A stretch of 64,000 bases of DNA from Pegoplata infirma (taxonomy: Eukaryota > Arthropoda > Insecta > Diptera > Anthomyiidae), in NCBI GenBank assembly GCA_963921195.1, contig CAWUER010000514.1, forward strand, positions 372,001 to 436,000, written 5' to 3'. The translations under genes were made by a program, and so were the position numbers. Below are positions 1-9,685 of the stretch, in pieces. Every line of letters starts with the position of its first letter. Position 1 is the first letter of the stretch. Below the pieces are notes generated by a model that saw only the letters and a list, made by a program, of their open reading frames with translations, made no database searches and was not told where the DNA came from.

Positions 1-158
1 AAACGAAAATCGTGAATAAAATCGCGAGTTTTTGGAATATTTTCCATCTGATAAATGAAATTTAAAATTGGCTCCATAGAGTATCTGTATGAAAAAAATA
101 ACAAAAATCGGATGACCCTCGGTCAGATTTTTTGAAATTTCTCATGGAATGGACGTTA
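1..158. other. Non-monomer sequence at the left edge of the satellite array
   Basis: These bases do not align to any phase of the ~550-bp monomer, which begins abruptly near 159 with tgagaaaccc. The tract is AT-rich. On the minus strand it contains a stretch around 90-125 (tcatccgatttttgtta) that vaguely recalls the tccgatttt core of the satellite subunits, so it could be a very diverged inverted relative. No ORF or other feature is visible. Confidence 0.6.
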
Positions 159-2481
159 TATGAGAAACCCATTATTTAAGGTTTTTTGGAGACCCTCATT
201 TTTAAATTGCTATAACTCGGTAAATAATGATCCGATTTTGACTCTATAAAAACTAGAATGCATAAGTATATTAGCTTTATCATGACAGAAAAAATTTAAG
301 ACTATCAGACTAGTATTAACAGATATTTATGCATTCATATCAAAAATATTTTCGGGTTACTTGTAATAACTTGAAATGGCTATATCAAGGTTACCATTAT
401 TTCGATTTCAAATGCCTTTGCACGAATTTAAATCTTTTTCAATAAAGTTTTAATAGAATAAAAGAGATTGCTCGATTTTAAATTTTTAAAAAAATTTATT
501 TTTTCAAAAATGATAAACTTGTAATTTTTCGTAGTCTGGAGACCTTTTACTTTCAACGGCTGTATCTCTGCAACTATTGCTCCGATTTTGTCAAAATAAC
601 AAAAAAATAAAAGATTGAGACTTTATCTTTCCTCTGGAACCAAATGTGAGACAATCGGGCTGGTACTTACAGAGATATATGCATTTATGCAAAGTTTTTT
701 TTTTTCATTTTTATGAGAAACCCATTATTTAAGGTTTTTTGGAGACCCTCATTTTTAAATTGCTATAACTCGGGACATAATGATCCGATTTTGACTCTAT
801 AAAAACTAGAAGGCATAAGTATATTAGCTTTATCATGACAGAAAAAAATTAAGACTATCGGACTAGTACTTATTAACAGATATTTATGCATTCATATCAA
901 AAATATTTTCGGGTTACTTGTAGTAACTTGAAATGGCTATATCAAGGTTACCATTCTATCGTTTTCTAATGCCTTTGCACGAATTTAAATCTTTTTCAAT
1001 AAAGTTTAAATAGAATAAAAGAGATTGCTCGATTTTAAATTTTTAAAAAAATTTATTTTTTCAAAAATGATAAACTTGTAATTTTTCGTAGTCTGGAGAC
1101 CTTTTACTTTCAACGGCTGTATCTCTGCAACTATTGCTCCGACTTTGTCAAAATAACAAAAAAATAAAAGATTGAGACTTTATCTTTCCTCTGGAACCAA
1201 ATGTGAGACAATCGGGCTGGTACTTACAGAGATATATGCATTTATGCAAAGTTTTTTTTTTCATTTTTATGAGAAACCCATTATTTAAGGTTTTTTGGAG
1301 ACCCTCATTTTTAAATTGCTATAACTCGGTACATAATGATCCGATTTTGACTCTATAAAAAGTAGAAGGCATAAGTATATTAGCTTTATCATGACAGAAA
1401 AAAATTAAGACTATCGGACTAGTATTAACAGATATTTATGCATTCATATCAAAAATATTTTCGGGTTACTTGTAATAACTTGAAATGGCTATATCAAGGT
1501 TACCATTATTTCGATTTCAAATGCCTTTGCACGAATTTAAATCTTTTTCAATAAAGTTTAAATAGAATAAAAGAGATTGCTCGATTTTAAATTTTTAAAA
1601 AAATTTATTTTTTCAAAAATGATAAACTTGTAATTTTTCGTAGTCTGGAGACCTTTTACTTTCAACGGCTGTATCTCTGCAACTATTGCTCCGATTTTGT
1701 CAAAATAACAAAAAAATAAAAGATTGAGACTTTATCTTTCCTCTGGAACCAAATGTGAGACAATCGGGCTGGTACTTACAGAGATATATGCATTTATGCA
1801 AAGTTTTTTTTTTTTTCATTTTTATGAGAAACCCATTATTTAAGGTTTTTTGGAGACCCTCATTTTTAAATTGCTATAACTCGGTAAATAATGATCCGAT
1901 TTTGACTCTATAAAAACTAGAATGCATAAGTATATTAGCTTTATCATGACAGAAAAAATTTTAGACTATCAGACTAGTATTAACAGATATTTATGCATTC
2001 ATATCAAAAATATTTTCGGGTTACTTGTAATAACTTGAAATGGCTATATCAAGGTTACCATTCTATCGTTTTCTAATGCCTTTGCACGAATTTAAATCTT
2101 TTTCAATAAAGTTTAAATAGAATAAAAGAGATTGCTCGATTTTAAATTTTTAAAAAAATTTATTTTTTCAAAAATGATAAACTTGTAATTTTTCGTAGTC
2201 TGGAGACCTTTTACTTTCAACGGCTGTATCTCTGCAACTATTGCTCCGATTTTGTCAAAATAACAAAAAAATAAAAGATTGAGACTTTATCTTTCCTCTG
2301 GAACCAAATGTGAGACAATCGGGCTGGTACTTACAGAGATATATGCATTTATGCAAAGTTTTTTTTTTCATTTTTATGAGAAACCCATTATTTAAGGTTT
2401 TTTGGAGACCCTCATTTTTAAATTGCTATAACTCGGTAAATAATGATGCGATTTTGACTCTATAAAAACTAGAATGCATAA
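159..2481 (+). repeat. Satellite array segment 1 (~4.2 monomers of ~550 bp)
   Basis: Head-to-tail copies of the ~550-bp AT-rich monomer, each readable from tgagaaaccc through the poly-T tract before the next tgagaaaccc. Copies differ by scattered substitutions, such as gggacataatg or ggtacataatg in place of ggtaaataatg near 772 and 1328. There is also a 3-base insertion near 869 (gtacttatt for gtatt) and variation in T-run length. The segment ends inside a monomer where the hAT-like element is inserted. No gene is seen. Confidence 0.95.
2474..2481. repeat. 8-bp target site duplication, left copy (ATGCATAA)
   Basis: ATGCATAA lies directly outside the left terminus of the 3.3 kb element and is repeated at 5817-5824. 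Uninterrupted monomers have the sequence once (gaatgcataagtat). The 8-bp length and the T at position 2 and A at position 7 fit the known nTnnnnAn preference of hAT transposases. Confidence 0.85.
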
Positions 2482-3458
2482 TAAGGGTGGGATAGTGTTG
2501 TGTGAGATTTTAAGCAGCAATATTTGGAAGCGCTAGAACCGCTCATTTTGTGAGGTTGGTAAAAAAAGTGTATGAGCCAAAAAATGGGGGAGGTCGGATA
2601 GGATCTAGGGGTCGCTCATCGGGGTCAAAGTTGGGCGTAGAGGGGAAAAAATCCACAAAAAGCCCCAAAACTCCCCTGGTTTTGCTCCTAGAGGGGTCAA
2701 ATGTGAGACCGGCCCCCTTTATTTTTTCTTTCTGAACACTTTTGCTAAACATACCTAAGCCCTATCTCCATTCCCTAAGGGGGGTCCCATACAAAGGTTC
2801 AATTTTTAAAAAATCTTTCTTCTACCGCTCTAGCTGTCCTAGAAGTCACCCTAGAGGAATCAAATGTATGACCGACCCCCAATATTTTTTCAACCCCAAC
2901 ATTTTCTTACAACATACCTACCCCGTATCTTCAATCCTTAGGGTGGTCCCCATACATTTTTTTTTATTTTTTCTTAAATTGTCATATTAAATCAGCTCCT
3001 ACCGGTCCAATGGTGCCTCCTAGAGGGGTCATTATCAAGACCAACCCCCATTAATTTTTAGCCCCCAACACTTCTTCTGAACATACCAATTCCATATCTC
3101 CAATTCCTAAGGGGTCTCCCACACAAAACGACATTTTTGTAAAACTTGCTCTCACCGCTCTAACTATCGCAGGGGTTACCCTAGAGAAGTTAAATATGTG
3201 ACCGACCCCCAATATTTTTTCAGCCCCAACATTTTCCCCAAACAAACCTACCCTCTATTTTAAAGCCTCAAGGGTGTCCCCACACATTTTTTTTATTTTT
3301 TAATTTTTTTTATAAAATCTGCGCTTACCGCTCCCATTCTGCCTTTTAGGAACGGTAAATGCAGACTGACCCCCATTAATTTTTGCCCCCGACATTTTTT
3401 CTGAACATACCTACGCCGTATTTCCACTTTGTAGGGGTGCTCCCCTGGGGAAAACTAA
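2482..3458 (+). repeat. Left terminal inverted repeat arm (~977 bp)
   Basis: The arm pairs with 4852-5816 in reverse complement. Over most of its length a base at x matches the complement of the base at 8310 minus x: 2543-2752 pairs with 5558-5767, and 3051-3245 with 5065-5259. Just inside the 16-bp terminus the arms diverge over ~35 bp and differ by a 12-13 bp indel. Homology ends exactly at 3458, after the palindromic cluster aggggtgctcccctgggg (3434-3450). Open frames inside the arm are mirrored in the other arm and look like by-products of the repeats. Confidence 0.88.
2750..3425 (-). repeat. ~163-bp tandem sub-repeats within the left TIR arm
   Basis: These are the mirror of the right-arm series. 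Each unit carries aacatacct or a variant (the inverse of aggtatgtt), a c-rich stretch (gaccgacccccaat type), a tctagggtgac-like block and a block with gaccgct or its inverse. Units recur at about 160-170 bp and are clearly diverged from one another, so they are older than the pairing of the two arms, which are nearly identical. Confidence 0.75.
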
Positions 3459-4626
3459 GTGTTTGAAATCAAATTCGGCAAAACGTCTGGACCAGGAGAG
3501 TTTGCGCGTTTTAAAGAGCAGTGGGAAAATATAAAGGACAAACCGTACAGTCTTGGCATATAAGATGAGTAAGTGGCAGGCAACATACCAGCTCAAGTCC
3601 AAACTGACATCAAGTTGTTTTGTTGGGCTCATATAAAAGAAAAGCAACCCAGAGTCGACTAGAAGGAGTTTCTTGAAATTGTTTTATTATACCTTGGGGA
3701 AAATATTCCTAATAAGCATTTTAGCCCACCAGGACTAATGCTCGATGGATGGAAAAAGGCATATATTGCCTAAAAATGTTTTTGTTCCGAAAATATATCG
3801 GTTTGGCCAAAAAAGAATTAAATGCACTTCTTGATGTGACCGTTTTCATCATAACAATTTACGTAAAAGCTTGGTTTAGCGCTACCAAAGCAATAGAAGC
3901 TCCAAATAATGATTTGAATTTTTTGAAAGCGATTGCCAATTATGCTTCAATTGATAAGATTCTGTCGCAACGATTGGTCAAGAGATTCTGTGGACATCTC
4001 TGGTATCTCAGTGGCGAAGCTGTTGCTCTCGCACTATTTGATCCGAATATCTCTTGTGAAATAAAACGAAAAATGTCGAATGCAATTCGTATATTTGAAG
4101 AAGAGAAAGAGGAATTGGAGGAAGAGTTATCTGACTATGAGATGGACGAATCGTCTTACGAAGACAGCGAGGAAGAAGAAGACGATGATATCGGGGAAGA
4201 AGATGCCTCAGAGGATAGCGGCGACAGTGGCAACAAGGATTGTAATCCTCCAGTACATGTTGTTGGATTCGAAGGTGTGAAAAGAATTAACATGGCATCG
4301 AAACAAGTGAATCAAGAACTCATGAAAACTGATTTAAGCCACTACGTCACACCTCAGACTCCAAATTTTTTGCACGCTTCGGAATAACAACAAATTTCAT
4401 TGCTTCCGATCCAAATACTTGGGAAAATCGTCAGGACTACCAGCGAGCGCTGCAAATATTACGTAAATTACATGTTGTCAAGGACGCTGCCGAAAGAGGC
4501 GTAAAATTAATAGACGACTATAACAACGTGTTGTGCCGTAACGAGGAGGAAAAAATAGTTTTGCTTCAGGTCGTGGCCGAAAATCGGAAACAATATCCAT
4601 CACACGCTAAAAATAAATTAATATGA
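3459..4626 (+). pseudogene. 5'-truncated, frameshifted copy of an unnamed multi-copy protein family (possibly transposon-derived)
   Basis: A single protein can be followed through three frames. Frame one runs from 3459 (VFEIKFGKTSGPGEF) to ~3740, interrupted by stops at 3561, 3570 and 3660. A frameshift near 3738-3742 (PPGLM, then ARWMEKGIYC) leads into a 212-codon open stretch, 3749-4387. This contains IYVKAWF, APNNDLNFLK and GHLWYLS (about 3990-4012) and a strongly acidic Glu/Asp/Ser linker (about 4098-4240). A second shift near 4345-4365 moves to a third frame (FFARFGITTNF...VVKDAAERGVKL...LLQVV) ending at the TGA 4624-4626. The motif order matches a recurrent uncharacterised family that I recall from arthropod and cnidarian genomes; its function is unknown to me and this match is from memory. 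The normal start is missing: the coding sequence abuts the inner end of the left TIR arm. Three stops and two frameshifts make it non-functional as read. Capture by the transposon or descent from its own gene are both possible. Confidence 0.72.
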
Positions 4627-4755
4627 TTTATAGTTATATTATTTATATTTTTTTATTATTTTCAAGTTAAAAAAATATTTTTTTACGCTTAACAAAAGTG
4701 ACTATTAAATTACAAATTAAAGACCTCGGATTTCTCGATAAAATAAATAAAAAAA
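4627..4755 (+). other. AT-rich 3' flank of the pseudogene with possible polyadenylation signals
   Basis: This tract lies between the pseudogene stop and the first degenerate sub-repeat and is extremely AT-rich. Overlapping AATAAA hexamers occur at 4742-4747 and 4746-4751. They would be placed correctly for 3' end formation of the ancestral gene, but such hexamers arise easily by chance here. Confidence 0.3.
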
Positions 4756-5580
4756 TTGAAGATAGAGGGTAGGTATGTTTGAAAAAAATGTTTTGGCTAA
4801 AAAAATATATGGGCAGGTCATACATTTGACTTCTCTACTTACATTACTAATTTAGTTTTCCCCAGGGGAGCACCCCTACAAAGTGGAAATACGGCGTAGG
4901 TATGTTCAGAAAAAATGTCGGGGGCAAAAATTAATGGGGGTCAGTCTGCATTTACCGTTCCTAAAAGGCAGAATGGGAGCGGTAAGCGCAGATTTTATAA
5001 AAAAAATTAAAAAATAAAAAAAATGTGTGGGGACACCCTTGAGGCTTTAAAATAGAGGGTAGGTTTGTTTGGGGAAAATGTTGGGGCTGAAAAAATATTG
5101 GGGGTCGGTCACATATTTAACTTCTCTAGGGTCACCCCTGCGATAGTTAGAGCGGTGAGAGCAAGTTTTACAAAAATGTCGTTTTGTGTGGGAGACCCCT
5201 TAGGAATTGGAGATATGGAATTGGTATGTTCAGAAGAAGTGTTGGGGGCTAAAAATTAATGGGGGTTGGTCTTGATAATGACCCCTCTAGGAGGCACCAT
5301 TGGACCGGTAGGAGCTGATTTAATATGACAATTTAAGAAAAAATAAAAAAAAATGTATGGGGACCACCCTAAGGATTGAAGATACGGGGTAGGTATGTTC
5401 TAAGAAAATGTTGGGGTTGAAAAAATATTGGGGGTCGGTCATACATTTGATTCCTCTAGGGTGACTTCTAGGACAGCTAGAGCGGTAGGAGCAAGATTTT
5501 TTAAAAATTGAACCTTTGTATGGGACCCCCCTTAGGGATTGGAGATAGGGCTTAGGTATGTTTGGCAAAAGTGTTCAGGG
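4756..5580 (+). repeat. ~163-bp tandem sub-repeats in and beside the right TIR arm
   Basis: The landmark ggtatgtt (or ggtttgtt) occurs at 4772, 4899, 5062, 5223, 5392 and 5555, giving steps of 127, 163, 161, 169 and 163 bp. Each unit follows the order ggtatgtt, aaaaatgttgggg, ggtcggtcacatttgac, tctagg, an agcggtaggagc-like block, tggggaccaccctt, and attggagata. The first unit (about 4756-4850) is degenerate and lies outside the arm homology, with no counterpart on the left side. Confidence 0.8.
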
Positions 5581-5816
5581 GGAAAAAATAATGGGGGCCG
5601 GTCTCACATTTGACCCCTCTAGGAGTGAAACCAGGGGAGTTTTGGGCCTTTTTGTGGATTTTTTCCCCTCTACGCCCAACTTTGACCCCGATGAGCGACC
5701 CCTAGATCCTATCCGATCTGCCCCATTTTTTGGCCCATGCATTTTTTTTACGAACCTCACAAAATAAGCGGTTCTAGCGTGTCGAAATCGAAAACTCGTG
5801 CACTATCCCACCCCTA
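4852..5816 (-). repeat. Right terminal inverted repeat arm (~965 bp)
   Basis: Reverse complement of 2482-3458. The mirrored segments 5065-5259 and 3051-3245 encode identical 64-codon reading frames, and other segments show only a few differences, so the arms are young or were homogenised. The inner end is at 4852, where pairing with 3458 stops. The outer end finishes ccacccctA, inverse of the hAT-type terminus. Confidence 0.88.
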
Positions 5817-5824
5817 ATGCATAA
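5817..5824. repeat. 8-bp target site duplication, right copy (ATGCATAA)
   Basis: Second copy of the duplication flanking the hAT-like element. The satellite resumes in phase right after it (agtatattagc), so the interrupted monomer is otherwise intact. Confidence 0.85.
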
Positions 5825-6267
5825 GTATATTAGCTTTATCATGACAGAAAAAATTTTAGACTATCAGACTAGTATTAACAGATATTTATGCATTCATATC
5901 AAAAATATTTTCGGGTTACTTGTAATAACTTGAAATGGCTATATCAAGGTTACCATTATATCGATTTCAAATGCCTTTGCACGAATTTAAATCTTTTTCA
6001 ATAAAGTTTAATTCGAATAAAAGAGATTGCTCGATTTTAAATTTTTAAAAAAATTTATTTTTTCAAAAATGATAAACTTGTAATTTTTCGTAGTCTGGAG
6101 ACCTTTTACTTTCAACGGCTGTATCTCTGCAACTATTGCTCCGATTTTGTCAAAATAACAAAAAAATAAAAGATTGAGACTATATCTTTCCTCTGGAACC
6201 AAATGTGAGACAATCGGGCTGGTACTTACAGAGATATATGCATTTATGCAAAGTTTTTTTTCATTTA

Positions 6268-6437
6268 TGAGAAACCCATTATTTAAGGTTTTTTGGAGAC
6301 CCTCATTTTTAAATTACTATAACTCGGTAAATAATGATCCGATTTTGACTCTATAAAAACTAGAATGCATAAGTATATTAGCTTTATCATGACAGAAAAA
6401 ATTTAAGACTATCAGACTAGTATTAACAGATATTTAT
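6268..6437 (+). repeat. Subunit 1 (~170 bp) of the trimeric monomer
   Basis: The block 6294-6349 aligns without gaps to 6644-6699 in subunit 3. Using the common tgctataac form of the monomer I count 40 of 56 identities, including tggagacc, gct.ta, ctc.g and tccgattttg. The tail gactatcagactagtatt... (6407-6445) also aligns to 6757-6796. Both alignments have an offset of 350 bp. Confidence 0.82.
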
Positions 6438-6617
6438 GCATTCATATCAAAAATATTTTCGGGTTACTTGTAATAACTTGAAATGGCTATATCAAGGTTA
6501 CCATTATTTCGATTTCAAATGCCTTTGCACGAATTTAAATCTTTTTCAATGAAGTTTAAATAGAATAAAAGAGATTGCTCGATTTTAAATTTTTAAAAAA
6601 ATCTATTTTTTCAAAAA
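6438..6617 (+). repeat. Subunit 2 (~180 bp) of the trimeric monomer
   Basis: This is the most diverged subunit. The stretch acttgaaatggctatatc...tttcgattt (about 6476-6515) aligns to the actttcaacggctgtatc...tccgatttt block of subunit 3, with the gct cores 180 bp apart. The boundary is approximate because the 5' part is shorter than in the other subunits. Confidence 0.65.
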
Positions 6618-6815
6618 TGATAAACTTGTAATTTTTCGTAGTCTGGAGACCTTTTACTTTCAACGGCTGTATCTCTGCAACTATTGCTCCGATTTTGTCA
6701 AAATAACAAAAAAATAAAAGATTGAGACTTTATCTTTCCTCTGGAACCAAATGTGAGACAATCGGGCTGGTACTTACAGAGATATATGCATTTATGCAAA
6801 GTTTTTTTTCATTTA
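6618..6815 (+). repeat. Subunit 3 (~198 bp) of the trimeric monomer
   Basis: It starts tgataaacttg, aligning with tgagaaaccc at the start of subunit 1, and both continue to tggagacc 26 bp later. It carries the poly-T tract of variable length (about 8-14 T) that explains most monomer length differences. This subunit is the one found in extra copies elsewhere in the array. Confidence 0.82.
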
Positions 6816-9685
6816 TGAGAAACCCATTATTTAAGGTTTTTTGGAGACCCTCATTTTTAAATTACTATAACTCGGTAAATAATGATCCGATTTTGACTCT
6901 ATAAAAACTAGAATGCATAAGTATATTAGCTTTATCATGACAGAAAAAATTTAAGACTATCAGACTAGTATTAACAGATATTTATGCATTCATATCAAAA
7001 ATATTTTCGGGTTACTTGTAATAACTTGAAATGGCTATATCAAGGTTACCATTATTTCGATTTCAAATGCCTTTGCACGAATTTAAATCTTTTTCAATAA
7101 AGTTTAAATAGAATAAAAGAGATTGCTCGATTTTAAATTTTTAAAAAAATTTATTTTTTCAAAAATGATAAACTTGTAATTTTTCGTAGTCTGGAGACCT
7201 TTTACTTTCAACGGCTGTATCTCTGCAACTATTGCTCCGATTTTGTCAAAATAACAATAAAATAAAAGATTGAGACTTTATCTTTCCTCTGGAACCAAAT
7301 GTGAGACAATCGGGCTGGTACTTACAGAGATATATGCATTTATGCAAAGTTTTTTTTTCATTTTTATGAGAAACCCATTATTTAAGGTTTTTTGGAGACC
7401 CTCATTTTTAAATTGCTATAACTCGGTAAATAATGATGCGATTTTGACTCTATAAAAACTAGAATGCATAAGTATATTAGCTTTATCATGACAGAAAAAA
7501 TTTAAGACTATCAGACTAGTATTAACAGATATTTATGCATTCATATCAAAAATATTTTCGGGTTACTTGTAATAACTTGATCAAGGTTACCATTATTTCG
7601 ATTTCAAATGCCTTTGCACGAATTTAAATCTTTTTCAATAAAGTTTAAATAGAATAAAAGAGATTGCTCGATTTTAAATTTTTAAAAAAATTTATTTTTT
7701 CAAAAATGATAAACTTGTAATTTTTCGTAGTCTGGAGACCTTTTACTTTCAACGGCTGTATCTCTGCAACTATTGCTCCGATTTTGTCAAAATAACAAAA
7801 AAATAAAAGATTGAGACTTTATCTTTCCTCTGGAACCAAATGTGAGACAATCCGGCTGGTACTTACAGAGATATATGCATTTATGCAAAGTTTTTTTTTC
7901 ATTTTTATGAGAAACCCATTATTTAAGGATTTTTGGAGACCCTCATTTTTAAATTGCTATAACTCGGTAAATAATGATCCGATTTTGACTCTATAAAAAC
8001 TAGAATGCATAAGTATATTAGCTTTATCATGACAGAAAAAATTTTAGACTATCAGACTAGTATTAACAGATATTTATGCATTCATATCAAAAATATTTTC
8101 GGGTTACTTGTAATAACTTGAAATGGCTATATCAAGGTTACCATTCTATCGTTTTCTAATGCCTTTGCACGAATTTAAATCTTTTTCAATAAAGTTTAAA
8201 TAGAATAAAAGAGATTGCTCGATTTTAAATTTTTAAAAAAATTTATTTTTTCAAAAATGATAAACTTGTAATTTTTCGTAGTCTGGAGACCTTTTACTTT
8301 CAACGGCTGTATCTCTGCAACTATTGCTCCGATTTTGTCAAAATAACAAAAAAATAAAAGATTGAGATTTTATCTTTCCTCTGGAACCAAATGTGAGACA
8401 ATCGGGCTGGTACTTACAGAGATATATGCATTTATGCAAAGTTTTTTTTTCATTTTTATGAGAAACCCATTATTTAAGGTTTTTTGGAGACCCTCATTTT
8501 TAAATTGCTATAACTCGGTAAATAATGATCCGATTTTGACTCTATAAAAACTAGAAGGCATAAGTATATTAGCTTTATCATGACAGAAAAAAATTAAGAC
8601 TATCGGACTAGTATTAACAGATATTTATGCATTCATATCAAAAATATTTTCGGGTTACTTGTAATAACTTGAAATGGCTATATCAAGGTTACCATTATAT
8701 CGATTTCAAATGCCTTTGCACGAATTTAAATCTTTTTCAATAAAGTTTAATTCGAATAAAATAGATTGCTCGATTTTAAATTTTTAAAAAAATGTATTTT
8801 TTCAAAAATGATAAACTTGTAATTTTTCGTAGTCTGGAGACCTTTTACTTTCAACGGCTGTATCTCTGCAACTATTGCTCCGATTTTGTCAAAATATCAA
8901 AAAAATAAAAGATTGAGACTTTATCTTTCCTCTGAAACCAAATGTGACACAATCGGGCTGGTACTTACAGAGATATATGCATTTATGCAAAGTTTTTTTT
9001 TCATTTATGAGAAACCCATTATTTAAGGTTTTTTGGAGACCCTCATTTTTAAATTACTATAACTCGGTAAATAATGATCCGATTTTGACTCTATAAAAAC
9101 TAGAATGCATAAGTATATTAGCTTTATCATGACAGAAAAAATTTAAGACTATCAGACTAGTATTAACAGATATTTATGCATTCATATCAAAAATATTTTC
9201 GGGTTACTTGTAATAACTTGAAATGGCTATATCAAGGTTACCATTATTTCGATTTCAAATGCCTTTGCACGAATTTAAATCTTTTTTAATAAAGTTTAAA
9301 TAGAATAAAAGAGATTGCTCGATTTTAAATTTTTAAAACAAATTATTTTTTCAAAAATGATAAACTTGTAATTTTTCGTAGTCTGGAGACCTTTTACTTT
9401 CAACGGCTGTATCTCTGCAACTATTGCTCCGATTTTGTCAAAATAACAAAAAAATAAAAGATTGAGACTTTATCTTTCCTCTGGAACCAAATGTGAGACA
9501 ATCGGGCTGGTACTTACAGAGATATATGCATTTATGCAAAGTTTTTTTTCATTTTTATGAGAAACCCATTATTTAAGGTTTTTGGAGACCCTCATTTTTA
9601 AATTGCTATAACTCGGTAAATAATGATCCGATTTTGACTCTATAAAAACTACAAGGCATAAGTATATTAGCTTTATCATGACAGA

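Larger units (their letters stand above)
2482..5816 (+). mobile_element. hAT-like DNA transposon with long foldback-type TIRs and an internal decayed gene
   Basis: The termini are TAAGGGTGGGATAGTG at 2482-2497 and the inverse of TAGGGGTGGGATAGTG at 5801-5816, a 16-bp match with one difference. They are flanked by the 8-bp duplication ATGCATAA. Termini beginning (C/T)A(G)GGG together with an 8-bp duplication are typical of the hAT superfamily. Unusually for hAT, the inverted repeats extend for about 970 bp on each side (2482-3458 and 4852-5816) and are built from ~163-bp tandem sub-repeats, as in foldback elements. The ~1.39 kb centre carries a + strand pseudogene and an AT-rich tail. I recognise no hAT transposase, so the copy is non-autonomous. 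Insertion into one satellite monomer dates it after array formation. The superfamily call rests on termini and duplication only. Confidence 0.8.
6268..6815 (+). repeat. Representative 548-bp satellite monomer
   Basis: One full period, from tgagaaaccc at 6268 to the base before the next tgagaaaccc at 6816. It is described here to define the phase used for the array. It is AT-rich with T and A runs and contains the palindrome ATGCAT three times (6365, 6436, 6786). It resolves into three related subunits (6268-6437, 6438-6617, 6618-6815). No promoter, RNA gene or ATG-initiated conserved reading frame is evident in it. Confidence 0.92.
5850..8440 (+). repeat. Higher-order repeat block, copy 1 (offset ~3.84 kb to 9686-12290)
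   Basis: The ordered markers taattcgaataaaag, caatgaagttt, caataaaataaaag and atccggctgg repeat at offsets of 3,836 bp, rising to 3,846 bp after the 10-bp deletion near 7580. Similarity in variant pattern ends between about 8300 and 8440, where copy 1 has gagattttatc and catttttatgag while copy 2 has gagactttatc and catttatgag. Confidence 0.75.

Noticed and set aside
3411..3647. 78-codon minus-strand frame across the left arm inner end
   Set aside because: It is antisense to the recognisable + strand pseudogene and crosses the arm/gene boundary, so it is a shadow frame.
2543..5767. Paired 61-82-codon frames in the two transposon arms, such as 3051-3245 and 5065-5259
   Set aside because: They are mirror images forced by the inverted repeats and run across tandem sub-repeats with low-complexity translations. 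No domain or gene context.
2482..5816. LTR retrotransposon or Tc1/mariner identity for the 3.3 kb element
   Set aside because: The terminal repeats are inverted, not direct. A TA duplication would leave the flanking ATGCATAA repeat unexplained, whereas an 8-bp duplication accounts for both flanks exactly.
6460..6480. CENP-B box-like site (attttcgggttac) in the monomer
   Set aside because: Only a short ttcg/cggg resemblance; spacing and core bases of the 17-bp box are not matched.
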